A stretch of DNA of 59,067 nt from Eubacterium sp. CAG:274. Its GTDB lineage: Bacteria; Bacillota; Clostridia; Lachnospirales; CAG-274. The translations under genes and the position numbers were made by a program. The stretch is from contig FR888496.1 in the NCBI GenBank assembly GCA_000432155.1, positions 1 through 59,067 on the forward strand. The letters are read 5' to 3'. Numbering within the stretch: position 1 is the stretch's first letter; each line of letters begins with the position of its first letter. Of the stretch, positions 15,331-23,648 are shown in pieces. The notes beneath the pieces are model-generated. The model saw only the letters and a list, made by a program, of their open reading frames with translations. It did no database searches and was not told the DNA's origin.

Positions 15331-15371
15331 CCTATATATCAAGTAGGAAATATATGAAAAGAGGCGTATAA

Positions 15372-15425
15372 ATGAAAAATAGATTTTTTAAAGCTTCCGG
15401 AATAACTGATAGATGTTGTAATTAA
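15372..15425 (+). CDS. Candidate cysteine-sensing leader peptide upstream of cysK
   Basis: A 17-codon ORF, MKNRFFKASGITDRCCN, starts at ATG 15372 behind the purine-rich site GAAAAGAGGCG, about 40 bases downstream of a perfect promoter. It ends with Cys-Cys-Asn just before the stop. It precedes cysK by 80 bases, and no other coding content is present. Consecutive cysteine codons at the end of a leader ORF upstream of a cysteine synthase gene fit ribosome-mediated attenuation or translational coupling, as known for amino-acid biosynthesis leaders and poly-cysteine leaders in other bacteria. The downstream RNA shows no obvious terminator, so translational control is more likely. The function is inferred. 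Confidence 0.6.
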   Translation: MKNRFFKASGITDRCCN

Positions 15426-15446
15426 TATTTAGAATGTTTGGATATT

Positions 15447-15483
15447 GATTTAATATAAATATAAATGAGATTTAATATAAATA
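15447..15483 (+). repeat. Direct repeat in the cysK 5' untranslated region
   Basis: The 15-base word GATTTAATATAAATA occurs twice (15447-15461 and 15469-15483), seven bases apart, between the leader ORF stop and the cysK ribosome site. It may be a regulatory element or only low-complexity AT sequence. Confidence 0.5.
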
Positions 15484-15505
15484 AGAAAGAAAAGAGGAAA
15501 TTATT

Positions 15506-16435
15506 ATGAGTAAAATTTACAAGAGTACAGCAGATTTAATTGGTAACACACCTTTATTTGAATTAACTAACATTGAAAAGGAATTAGGACTTGAAGCTAA
15601 GATTGTTGCTAAACTTGAATACTTCAATCCAGCAGGTAGTGTAAAGGATAGAATTGCAAAGGAAATTATTGAACAGGCTGAAAAGGCTGGCAAGATTAAG
15701 CCAGGTGCTGTTCTTATTGAACCAACTTCTGGTAATACTGGTATCGGTATTGCATCTATTGCTGCATCTAAGGGTTACAGAGCTATTTTAACAATGCCTG
15801 AAACAATGAGTGTTGAAAGAAGAAATATTTTAAAGGCTTACGGTGCTGAAATCGTACTTACAGATGGTGCTAAGGGTATGAAGGGTGCTATTGCAAAGGC
15901 TGAAGAACTTGCAAAGGAAATTGAAAACAGCTTTATTCCTAGCCAGTTTGATAACCCAGCTAACCCAGAAGCTCACTTTAAGACTACTGGTCCTGAAATT
16001 TGGAACGATACAGACGGTAATGTAGATTACTTCATCGCTGGTGTAGGTACAGGTGGTACTCTTTCTGGTACAGGCGAATACTTAAAGCAGCAGAACAAGA
16101 ATATTAAGGTTGTTGCTGTTGAACCTGCAACTTCTCCAGTTATTAGCAAGGGTGTTGCTGGTCCACATAAGATTCAGGGTATTGGTGCTGGTTTCATTCC
16201 AAAGAACCTTCACGATGTTTATGATGAGGTTATCCCTGTTGAGAATGAAGATGCTTTCGAATATGGTAAGCTTATTTCAAGAAAAGAAGGTATTTTAGTA
16301 GGTATTTCTGCTGGTGCTGCTTTAAGAGCTGCTGTTGAAATTGCTAAGCGTCCAGAAAGCAAGGGTAAGACTATTGTAGTTATTTTCCCTGATAGTGGTG
16401 ACAGATATTACTCAACTCCTTTATTTACTGAATAA
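15506..16435 (+). CDS. cysK: Cysteine synthase A (O-acetylserine sulfhydrylase)
   Basis: This 309-residue PLP enzyme makes cysteine from O-acetylserine and sulfide. The PLP lysine lies in PAGSVKDRIA (residues 42-51), the phosphate-binding asparagine loop is EPTSGNTGIG, and the second PLP-phosphate loop reads GTGGTLSGTG. Length and order match CysK closely. The ribosome site is AGAGGA, with ATG at 15506. It is transcribed alone from the promoter at 15302 after the Cys-Cys leader ORF, and a strong terminator follows. The pyridoxal cofactor and cytosolic location follow from family knowledge. Confidence 0.97.
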   Translation: MSKIYKSTADLIGNTPLFELTNIEKELGLEAKIVAKLEYFNPAGSVKDRIAKEIIEQAEKAGKIKPGAVLIEPTSGNTGIGIASIAASKGYRAILTMPETMSVERRNILKAYGAEIVLTDGAKGMKGAIAKAEELAKEIENSFIPSQFDNPANPEAHFKTTGPEIWNDTDGNVDYFIAGVGTGGTLSGTGEYLKQQNKNIKVVAVEPATSPVISKGVAGPHKIQGIGAGFIPKNLHDVYDEVIPVENEDAFEYGKLISRKEGILVGISAGAALRAAVEIAKRPESKGKTIVVIFPDSGDRYYSTPLFTE

Positions 16436-16473
16436 TATAAATTTATAAAAAACTCATAATGTGCGATATGAAA

Positions 16474-16508
16474 AAGTCCTGCATACGATTTGTATGTAGG
16501 GCTTTTTT
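16474..16508 (+). terminator. Rho-independent terminator of cysK
   Basis: Thirteen-bp stem AAGTCCTGCATAC/GTATGTAGGGCTT (with G-U pairs), 5-base loop, then a T run. Confidence 0.9.
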
Positions 16509-16576
16509 GTGTTATATAAGATAAAATGCTGTAAATTGTGCAAAAATGCAATTGTATTGAGAAAAAATATTTCTTA

Positions 16577-16634
16577 TTGATAAAAATACACAAATATATT
16601 ATAATAATCGAGAGGGAAATATAATATTGTGTAT
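16577..16634 (+). promoter_or_regulatory. Hydrogenase operon promoter flanked by an inverted repeat
   Basis: TTGATA (16577-16582), 17-base spacer, TATAAT (16600-16605). A perfect 8-base inverted repeat ATACACAA (16586-16593) / TTGTGTAT (16627-16634) brackets the -10 and the start region. TTGTG words resemble half sites of the redox repressor Rex, but the halves are 33 bases apart, so looping by two dimers or chance are both possible. Confidence 0.6.
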
Positions 16635-16653
16635 ATAGAGGGGAAGTGTATTA

Positions 16654-17142
16654 ATGGAAAAAGGTTTTGATTTTAGTAAAATTGATGAAATAGTCGCTAA
16701 TCACGAAAATTCAGCAGTTAATATTATTGCTATTTTGCAGGATATACAAGAGTATTATCATTATTTACCAAGAGAAATATTTGAATACATAGCAAAGAAA
16801 TTGGATACAAAGTCATCTACAATTTATAGTGTTGCTACATTTTATGAAAATTTTTCTCTTGAACCAAAGGGAAAGTATGTTATAAAGGTTTGTGACGGTA
16901 CAGCCTGTCATGTTAGAAAGTCAGTACCTATATTGGAAAGATTGAGAAGTGAACTTAATTTAACTGATAAAAAGGTAACAACAGATGATATGCTTTTTAC
17001 TGTGGAAACAGTAAGCTGTTTAGGTGCTTGTGGACTAGCTCCGGCAATGACAGTAAATGACAAGGTTAATCCATCTATGACACCAGATAAGGCCAGTGCC
17101 TTAATTAAAGAGTTAAGGGAGGCTGAGAATGATGTTAAGTAA
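16654..17142 (+). CDS. hydC: NADH-linked hydrogenase small subunit, NuoE/HydC type
   Basis: This 162-residue thioredoxin-like [2Fe-2S] protein reads KVCDGTACHVRKS and later TVSCLGACGLAPAM, giving the four cluster cysteines in the NuoE pattern. An N-terminal helical domain contains the AVNIIAILQDIQEYYHYLPR motif typical of NuoE and HydC. It overlaps the next gene by 14 bases. It is the first gene of a HydC-HydB-HydA operon encoding a cytosolic, probably electron-bifurcating, [FeFe] hydrogenase that couples NADH and ferredoxin to proton reduction. Ribosome site GGGGAAG. Confidence 0.95.
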   Translation: MEKGFDFSKIDEIVANHENSAVNIIAILQDIQEYYHYLPREIFEYIAKKLDTKSSTIYSVATFYENFSLEPKGKYVIKVCDGTACHVRKSVPILERLRSELNLTDKKVTTDDMLFTVETVSCLGACGLAPAMTVNDKVNPSMTPDKASALIKELREAENDVK

Positions 17143-19006
17143 CAGAACGGATTTAAGAAAAATTAGAGAAATATATAGTAAGGCTTTAAAATCTCAGAAA
17201 AGAAAAATACTTGTCTGTTGTGGTACAGGCTGTCTTGCTGGTGGCTCAATGGATATTCACCACAGATTAAAGGAATTAATAGAAGAAAAGGGATTGAAGT
17301 GTACTGTAGAATTGGAAAAAGACCCGCATGGAGATAGTATAGGTTTAAAAAAGAGTGGCTGTCATGGCTTTTGTGAAATGGGTCCTCTTGTCAGAATTGA
17401 ACCAGAGGGAATTTTGTATACAAAAGTGAAATTGTCTGATTGCGAAGAAATAGTTGAAAAAACTATTATGGAAAATGAAATAGTAGAAAGGCTTGTTTAC
17501 AAAGTAGAGGGCAAACCTTATGTAAAACAGGAGGATATACCTTTCTATGCCAAGCAAACAAGAGTAGTTTTGGAACATTGTGGTCACATTGATGCTACAT
17601 CAATAGAGGAATATTTGGGAATAGGTGGATATAGTGGACTTGAAAAAGCACTTTTTGAAATAACTCCTGAAGATATTATAGATACTATTACAGAATCATC
17701 ACTTCGAGGCAGAGGTGGTGGAGGTTTCCCAACAGGCAAAAAGTGGGCACAGGTTAAAAATAACGATGCTGATGAAAAATACATAGTCTGTAACGGCGAT
17801 GAAGGCGACCCTGGTGCTTTTATGGATAGAAGTATTATGGAGGGCGACCCTCACAGAATGATTGAGGGTATGATAATTGCTGGTATAGCTACAGGTTCAG
17901 AACATGGATATATTTATGTAAGAGCAGAATATCCTATGGCTGTAAATAGATTGGAAAATGCTATAAAACAGGCGAAGGAATATGGTCTTATAGGCGAAAA
18001 TATATTAGGTAGTGGATTTAATTTTGATTTCCATATAAACAAGGGTGCTGGTGCTTTTGTTTGTGGAGAGGGTTCAGCACTTACTGCTTCTATTGAGGGT
18101 AAGAGAGGTATGCCAAGAGTTAAACCTCCAAGAACGGTTGAACAGGGGTTATTTGGCAAGCCAACTGTACTTAACAATGTAGAAACTTTTGCTAATGTAC
18201 CTAATATTATAAATAAAGGTGCTCAATGGTATAAGGGTGTAGGTTCAGAAAAAAGTCCTGGTACAAAGGCTTTTGCTTTAACAGGTAATATTGAAAATAC
18301 TGGACTTATTGAAGTGCCTATGGGTGCTACTTTGAGAGAAATAATATTTGATATTGGTGGAGGTATGAAGAATGGAAAAGAGTTTAAGGCTGTTCAGATA
18401 GGCGGACCGTCAGGTGGTTGCCTTATAACTGACAATTTGGATTTACCACTTGACTTTGACTCTCTTAAAAAAGTAGGAGCTATGATTGGTTCAGGTGGTC
18501 TTGTAGTTATGGACGAGGATACCTGTATGGTTGAAGTTGCTCGTTTCTTTATGCACTTTACTCAAAATGAATCTTGTGGCAAGTGTGTGCCTTGCCGAGA
18601 AGGTACTAAGCGTATGCTTGAAATTTTGGAAAGAATAGTAAATGGCAATGGCAGAGATGGAGATATTGAACTTTTGCTAGAATTGGCAGATACAATATCA
18701 AGTACAGCCCTTTGTGGTCTTGGTAAATCAGCTGCTATGCCAGTTGTAAGTACAATAAAGAACTTTAGAAGTGAGTATGAGGCACATATATATGACAAAA
18801 AATGTCCATCTGGAAATTGCAAGAAGTTAATTACATATCAGATTGACCCAGAATTATGTAGAGGTTGCTCAAAGTGTGCCAGAAACTGTCCTGTTAGTGC
18901 CATAACCGGAGAAATTAAAAAGCCGTTCACTATTGATACAAACAAGTGTATTAAATGTGGAGCTTGTAAAGAATCTTGTAACTTTGGTGCTGTAAAGGAG
19001 GTGTAG
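17129..19006 (+). CDS. hydB: NADH-binding flavoprotein subunit of [FeFe] hydrogenase, NuoF/HydB type
   Basis: This 625-residue protein has an N-terminal thioredoxin-like [2Fe-2S] domain (CCGTGCLAGG, then GCHGFCEMGP), the FMN/NADH domain (LRGRGGGGFPTGKKW and NGDEGDPGAFMDR), an SLBB ligand-binding region, and a [4Fe-4S] motif ESCGKCVPCREGT. Two C-terminal ferredoxin clusters (CRGCSKCARNCP and CIKCGACKESC) complete it. That order is the full HydB layout of bifurcating hydrogenases. It overlaps hydC, and hydA starts four bases after its stop. ATG at 17129 or 17132 behind GGGAGG. The bifurcating mechanism is inferred from subunit composition. Confidence 0.95.
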   Translation: MMLSNRTDLRKIREIYSKALKSQKRKILVCCGTGCLAGGSMDIHHRLKELIEEKGLKCTVELEKDPHGDSIGLKKSGCHGFCEMGPLVRIEPEGILYTKVKLSDCEEIVEKTIMENEIVERLVYKVEGKPYVKQEDIPFYAKQTRVVLEHCGHIDATSIEEYLGIGGYSGLEKALFEITPEDIIDTITESSLRGRGGGGFPTGKKWAQVKNNDADEKYIVCNGDEGDPGAFMDRSIMEGDPHRMIEGMIIAGIATGSEHGYIYVRAEYPMAVNRLENAIKQAKEYGLIGENILGSGFNFDFHINKGAGAFVCGEGSALTASIEGKRGMPRVKPPRTVEQGLFGKPTVLNNVETFANVPNIINKGAQWYKGVGSEKSPGTKAFALTGNIENTGLIEVPMGATLREIIFDIGGGMKNGKEFKAVQIGGPSGGCLITDNLDLPLDFDSLKKVGAMIGSGGLVVMDEDTCMVEVARFFMHFTQNESCGKCVPCREGTKRMLEILERIVNGNGRDGDIELLLELADTISSTALCGLGKSAAMPVVSTIKNFRSEYEAHIYDKKCPSGNCKKLITYQIDPELCRGCSKCARNCPVSAITGEIKKPFTIDTNKCIKCGACKESCNFGAVKEV

Positions 19007-19009
19007 AAT

Positions 19010-20704
19010 ATGTCAAATGAAAATTATATGCTTATTGACAATATTCCTGTTGCCATTGAGGGCGAAAAAAATATGCTGGAGCTTATAAGAAAAGCTGGTA
19101 TTGATTTACCTACATTTTGCTATAATTCAGAGCTTTCTATTTATGGTGCTTGTAGAATGTGTATGGTAGAAAATAAATGGGGTGGTATGGAGGCTGCCTG
19201 TTCTACACCTCCAAAGGCTGGTGCTGAAATTTTTACTAATACACCTAAACTTAGAAAATATAGAAAAATGATACTTGAACTTTTGCTTTCTAATCATTGC
19301 CGAGATTGTACCATTTGTGCTAAAAATGGAAATTGTAGATTACAGGAGCTTGCTTTAAGATTTGGAATAACAAAAGTTAGATTTGAAAATACAGCAGCAG
19401 AACCAGATATTGATGATTCATCACTTTGTATTGTAAGAGATAGAAGTAAATGTATTCTCTGTGGTGACTGTGTACGAATGTGTAATGAAGTTCAGAATGT
19501 TGGTGCTATTAATTTTACAAATAGAGGTTCTAAAATGGTGGTATCTACTGTTTTTGATGAACCTTTGGGCAAAAGTAGCTGTGTAGGCTGTGGTCAATGT
19601 GCAGCAGTATGTCCAACAGGTGCTTTGGTTGTAAAAAATGATACTTCAAACCTTTGGAAACAGTTTGGAAAAGATAATGTAAAGGTTGTAGCACAAATTG
19701 CTCCGGCAGTAAGAGTTGCAGTTGCAAAGGCTTTTGGTCTTAGTGACGGCGATGTAATGGGCAAAATTGTTGCAGCTATGCACAGAATAGGCTTTGAAGA
19801 AGTTTTTGATACTGTAACAGGTGCAGACTTGACAGTTTTAGAGGAAGCTAACGAATTTTTAGAAAGACTTTCCAATGGCGAAAATCTTCCGTTGTTTACA
19901 TCTTGTTGCCCAGGTTGGGTGCAATATTGTGAAAAAAATTATCCTGAACTGTTGCCTAATGTATCTACTTGTCGTTCTCCAATGGAAATGTTTGGCTCAG
20001 TAATAAAGGAACAGTATAAAACAAGTAGTAGAAAAATTGTTAGTGTAGCTATTATGCCTTGTACAGCCAAAAAGTTTGAGGCAGCTAGACCAGAATTTAA
20101 GTGGAACGAAAATCAACAGGTTATAGATTATGTTATAACTACACAAGAGTTGATACAGATGATAAAAGAGGCAGGTATTGTATTTTCAGAAATAGAGCCA
20201 GAGTCTATAGATATGCCTTTTGGTTCAATTTCTGGTGCAGGTGTTATATTTGGTGTAACAGGTGGCGTAACAGAGGCTGTTATAAGACGAGTTTCATCAG
20301 ATAAATCTCTTTCAGCTTTGAGAACTCTTGCCTTTAATGGTGTAAGAGGATTAGAGGGTACAAAGGAAATTACAATAGAATACTGTGGCAAGCCTTTGAG
20401 AATAGGCGTTGTTAGCGGTCTTAAAAATGCCGATAAACTTATCAGAAGTATTAAAAATGGTGAACATTTTGATTTAGTGGAAGTTATGGCTTGTCCTAAT
20501 GGTTGTATAAATGGTGCAGGTCAGCCGTTTACAGATAGAAATGGTATTAAAAATAGAAGCGATGCCTTGTATGAAGCAGATAGAATGTGTACTAATAAGA
20601 GAAGTGAAGAAAATCCTCTTATGATGTCACTTTATAATGGCTTGTTAAAGGGAAAGGTACACAAATTACTTCATGTTGATTATGTAAAGGAGGAAAATGT
20701 ATGA
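19010..20704 (+). CDS. hydA: [FeFe] hydrogenase catalytic subunit
   Basis: This 564-residue protein opens with a plant-type [2Fe-2S] domain (CYNSELSIYGACRMC) and a His-Cys [4Fe-4S] motif (HCRDCTICAKNGNC). Two [4Fe-4S] motifs (CILCGDCVRMC and CVGCGQCAAVCP) lead to the H-cluster domain. The three H-cluster signatures are present: TSCCPGW, MPCTAKKFE and MACPNGCINGAGQP. The usual small-subunit C-terminal segment is included, so it is a complete M3-type enzyme. It acts in the cytosol with HydB and HydC. Its stop overlaps the ATG of the next small gene. Maturases HydE, HydF and HydG are not in the window. Confidence 0.97.
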   Translation: MSNENYMLIDNIPVAIEGEKNMLELIRKAGIDLPTFCYNSELSIYGACRMCMVENKWGGMEAACSTPPKAGAEIFTNTPKLRKYRKMILELLLSNHCRDCTICAKNGNCRLQELALRFGITKVRFENTAAEPDIDDSSLCIVRDRSKCILCGDCVRMCNEVQNVGAINFTNRGSKMVVSTVFDEPLGKSSCVGCGQCAAVCPTGALVVKNDTSNLWKQFGKDNVKVVAQIAPAVRVAVAKAFGLSDGDVMGKIVAAMHRIGFEEVFDTVTGADLTVLEEANEFLERLSNGENLPLFTSCCPGWVQYCEKNYPELLPNVSTCRSPMEMFGSVIKEQYKTSSRKIVSVAIMPCTAKKFEAARPEFKWNENQQVIDYVITTQELIQMIKEAGIVFSEIEPESIDMPFGSISGAGVIFGVTGGVTEAVIRRVSSDKSLSALRTLAFNGVRGLEGTKEITIEYCGKPLRIGVVSGLKNADKLIRSIKNGEHFDLVEVMACPNGCINGAGQPFTDRNGIKNRSDALYEADRMCTNKRSEENPLMMSLYNGLLKGKVHKLLHVDYVKEENV

Positions 20705-20943
20705 TAAAAATTTCAGTTTGTATAGGAAGTTCATGTCATTTAAAAGGCTCTTATAATGTCATAAATGGATTTCAGCATGTTATAGAAAAAAATAATGTCA
20801 GCGATAAAGTTGAAATAGCTGGAACTTTCTGTACTGGTCATTGTGGAAATGATGTTTCTGTACTGGTAGATAATGAATATTACAGCGTTTCTCCAGAAAA
20901 TATAGAAGAATTTTTTAATAAAGAAATTGTTCCTAAGTTATAA
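20701..20943 (+). CDS. Small thioredoxin-like [2Fe-2S] protein of the hydrogenase operon
   Basis: This 80-residue protein resembles the C-terminal half of NuoE/HydC. It reads SVCIGSSCHLKGS then GTFCTGHCGNDVSV, giving a CxxxxC ... CxxxC set for one [2Fe-2S] cluster. The ATG overlaps the hydA stop (ATGA), so it is translationally coupled to the hydrogenase and very likely co-produced with it. It could be an extra electron-transfer subunit or a regulator. Free-standing proteins like this are common in clostridial hydrogenase operons, but the exact role is not established. A bidirectional terminator follows. Confidence 0.87.
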   Translation: MIKISVCIGSSCHLKGSYNVINGFQHVIEKNNVSDKVEIAGTFCTGHCGNDVSVLVDNEYYSVSPENIEEFFNKEIVPKL

Positions 20944-20950
20944 AAATAAA

Positions 20951-20984
20951 GGCTGTTGCACTTGTTGTGTAACAGCCAATTTTT
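20951..20984. terminator. Bidirectional terminator between converging genes
   Basis: Stem GGCTGTTGCAC/GTGTAACAGCC with loop TTGTT and a T-rich tail. It sits between the hydrogenase operon and the histidine kinase gene on the other strand. Confidence 0.8.
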
Positions 20985-20991
20985 ATGTGAT

Positions 20992-21657
20992 TTAATTTGT
21001 TTTGAAATTACTAAAAAGATAGTTAGGCAATTCAACAGTAACAACACAGCCATTATCTGTGTTTTCAAAGTCAATTTTACCTTTGTGTTCGTGGACTATA
21101 TTTTTACATATCAGTATACCTAAGCCACTGCCATTTTCTTTAGTAGTGACAAAAGGTGTACCTAAATTGTTTAGAACAACGGGAGATATGCCACCTCCAT
21201 TGTCTTCTATTGTTATGGTTGTTTTGCCTATATCTGGTGTAACAGTTGTTTTTATAATACCTTTATTTTTAATAGCCTCTATTGCATTTTTATAAATATT
21301 GAAGAAAAGAATATTGATTTTGTTATAATCTCCATATAGCTTAACATCATCAGGAGAGTCTAAAACAAACTTAATTTTTTTGTCATAAGGAGTAAGGTTG
21401 TATTCTTCAATAATATCTGATAATAACTCATCTATAAAAATCATTTCAATATTTTCTTTCTTTGTATTTTCTGCCATTATAGTATAGTCGTTAATTATAT
21501 GATTAAGCTTTTCAAGCTCTTTTTCGATGACTGTAAAATTATTTTCAAGAGCTTTTGGGCAAAAATCCTTTATGTATTGTACATTCATTTTAATAAGACT
21601 AACTGGGTTTTTAACTTCGTGAGCCAATACTGCTGCAATTTGTTCTTTTCCGTTCAT
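20992..21657 (-). CDS. Soluble sensor histidine kinase
   Basis: This 221-residue kinase consists only of a HisKA dimerisation domain (AHEVKNPVSLIK, phospho-acceptor His13) and an HATPase domain with the N box NIYKNAIEAI, G1 EDNGGGIS and G2 NGSGLGI. No membrane segment or PAS domain precedes it, so its input must come from a partner or the cytosol. The ribosome site GGAGG lies 4-5 bases from the ATG. It follows the MPN-LysM gene closely (16 bases), and the two are probably co-transcribed, so that membrane protein may be its sensor. No response regulator lies nearby. Confidence 0.92.
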   Translation of the reverse strand: MNGKEQIAAVLAHEVKNPVSLIKMNVQYIKDFCPKALENNFTVIEKELEKLNHIINDYTIMAENTKKENIEMIFIDELLSDIIEEYNLTPYDKKIKFVLDSPDDVKLYGDYNKINILFFNIYKNAIEAIKNKGIIKTTVTPDIGKTTITIEDNGGGISPVVLNNLGTPFVTTKENGSGLGILICKNIVHEHKGKIDFENTDNGCVVTVELPNYLFSNFKTN

Positions 21658-21673
21658 ATTATCCTCCGTCTTT

Positions 21674-22795
21674 CTATGGTAAAAGTAATTTGTGTCCTAC
21701 TACGATATTATTGTCTTCAATTTTGTTTAATTCCCTTATTTCATTTACTTTTGATGTGTTTCCGTAAACACTTTTACTGATTTTAATAAGAGTATCTCCC
21801 TCTTTTACTACATATTCAGAATGTCTTTGAGTTTCTGGCTCAGGAGCTTTTGTTGGGGCTTGTGTAGTCTGAACTGTAGTTGGAACAGTTGTGTTTTCTA
21901 CAGTTGTTTTTTGTGCTTTAACAGCTTGTACAGTTGTTTGTTGTGTTTGAGATGCAAACACACTTTGAGTACCGTCAAGGGTTTCTTGAAGTTGTGCTAT
22001 TTGTTGTTCCATAGCACTTATTCTTTCGTCACTTTGTATAAGTCCTGCTCCCATAACAAAGCAAACCAAAAGCATTATAAAACTAACGCCACCTAGTAAA
22101 TTAAGTAATCCTTTTTCTTGTGAAAGAATATTGTGTTTTGCGTGAAGTGTTCTTTTTCCTGAAGTGATTTTTCTGAGTAATGCTTCTGAATCTTTCTTTA
22201 ATTCCGGAAGTACGCTATCCTTGTTAACTACAGGCTTTAACTTGTTTTCAAGCATATATTCGTGCATACCTTCATTTTTTTCATAGTATACAATATAGCC
22301 TTTTAATATATTAAAAACATGTCCGTCAACATCCCATTTATAAAAACTGCTTATGTTTTCTGTAGGGTCTGTAACATAAAGTAGTTGCAAACCTCTTGTA
22401 AGATTGTTCCTCTGAAATTGACAAAGCTTGTCGCTTATGTAGTCCTCAAAGCCAGGCTGAATATATGCCCAGCCAACTACTCCTAAGTCCTTAAAATATA
22501 ACTCTATTTGTTTTTCTACATATTGCCAGCTTTTTTCTGTCAATTCCGGCATACCATTTCTCATTATTGTGTATTTACCTTGTAAAACACCACTTACAAA
22601 AATAACAGTTTCGTTATCTACAGTCATTGTTTTGCCTATTAAAACAGCAATTTTTTCTTTTGAAGGCTCAGAGGCAGCATATTGTTCTATGTAAGTGCAA
22701 GCATAATCTTCCATGTAAATTCTGCTGCCGTCGGAAATGCTACCTACTTGTTTCACATTTGTAGGCAGTTGGAAATTATTTTCCTCATTGGTCAT
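21674..22795 (-). CDS. Membrane protein fusing an inactive JAMM/MPN-like domain to LysM
   Basis: With the ATG complementary to 22793-22795 (GAGAGGG eight bases upstream; a GTG nine bases earlier is in frame but too close to it), this is 373 residues. Residues about 20-170 look like a JAB/MPN fold: a conserved-type Glu47 ahead of IAVLIG, then GWAYIQPGF at 108-116. The latter aligns with the GWYHSHPGF metal motif, but both histidines are replaced by Tyr and Gln. A transmembrane helix follows (about 229-254), then a short coiled coil, a Thr-rich linker (about 285-325) and a C-terminal LysM (327-373, VKEGDTLIKISKSVYG). The cytosolic MPN-like and external LysM placement, and pairing with the kinase, are inferred. 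Confidence 0.8.
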   Translation of the reverse strand: MTNEENNFQLPTNVKQVGSISDGSRIYMEDYACTYIEQYAASEPSKEKIAVLIGKTMTVDNETVIFVSGVLQGKYTIMRNGMPELTEKSWQYVEKQIELYFKDLGVVGWAYIQPGFEDYISDKLCQFQRNNLTRGLQLLYVTDPTENISSFYKWDVDGHVFNILKGYIVYYEKNEGMHEYMLENKLKPVVNKDSVLPELKKDSEALLRKITSGKRTLHAKHNILSQEKGLLNLLGGVSFIMLLVCFVMGAGLIQSDERISAMEQQIAQLQETLDGTQSVFASQTQQTTVQAVKAQKTTVENTTVPTTVQTTQAPTKAPEPETQRHSEYVVKEGDTLIKISKSVYGNTSKVNEIRELNKIEDNNIVVGHKLLLP

Positions 22796-22997
22796 AACTG
22801 ACACCCTCTCTTAATATATTTATATTTTTGTAGTTGAAAGCATACCACAGTCGACAAAAATAAAATGTCAAACAATGGAGGGCTAATTAAAAAATAAATA
22901 GCAAATAATCCCAAAAAATTTATATAGAACTTTTACTAATTTTTACAAGTCATATTTTTACAGTAGTAAGCCATAATTATTGTAAAGGAGGTATTTT

Positions 22998-23540
22998 ATG
23001 CCCTTATTATGTAAAAGAGAATATTTGTATGTAAATAGTAACGAACCTGAAAAAAGATTTTTGGAAAAACTGTCAAATATGATTTTGGAAACTTTTGATG
23101 GAGAGAAAACAGTAGTGTTTCTATGTATAGGAACTGACAGGGCAACAGGAGATGCCTTAGGTCCTTTGGTTGGGTCTTATTTGCTTAAAAATGGTTTAGA
23201 GAATGTTTATGGTACAGTAGACGAACCGGTACACGCAGAAAATTTAAGATATTATATAGAATTTATAAATAAGAAATATGAGAACAGTTTTATAATTGCA
23301 GTTGATGCAAGTCTGGGAAAAAGTGAGCAAATAGGAGGCATAAACATATGGAAAGGACCTTTGCACCCTGGAAGTGGGGTGGCAAAGGTTTTAGGTAGTG
23401 TAGGGGATATATCTATAACAGGTGTAGTAAATAAAATGACAATTAACCCTATGTTTCAATTACAGAATACAAGGCTCTCTTTGGTTATAAATATGGCAGA
23501 AGTAATAGGAAAAGCTATATGTAGAACAGTAATTTATTAA
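22998..23540 (+). CDS. yyaC: Spore protease YyaC
   Basis: This 180-residue protein is of the YyaC family, related to the germination protease GPR fold and conserved in endospore formers. Recognisable blocks are FLCIGTDRATGDALGPLVG, PVHAENL, and AVDASLGKSEQIGGI followed by GPLHPGSGVAK. Length fits the family. The strong AAAGGAGG precedes the ATG. It stands alone; the 200 bases upstream hold its promoter region and the divergent start of the MPN-LysM gene. Its presence is direct evidence that the host is, or descends from, a spore former. Confidence 0.93.
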   Translation: MPLLCKREYLYVNSNEPEKRFLEKLSNMILETFDGEKTVVFLCIGTDRATGDALGPLVGSYLLKNGLENVYGTVDEPVHAENLRYYIEFINKKYENSFIIAVDASLGKSEQIGGINIWKGPLHPGSGVAKVLGSVGDISITGVVNKMTINPMFQLQNTRLSLVINMAEVIGKAICRTVIY

Positions 23541-23648
23541 GTATTTTTTAAATATAGGCTTTTGCCTTGACAATTTTAATTAATATAAGGATAATATACA
23601 GTAAATAATACTGTGAATAGGTATATTTAATAGATAGGGAGAGTTTTT

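Noticed and set aside
15331..15505. T-box or S-box riboswitch upstream of cysK
   Set aside because: No T-box consensus word, no SAM-riboswitch core and no terminator are visible; the leader ORF explains the region better.
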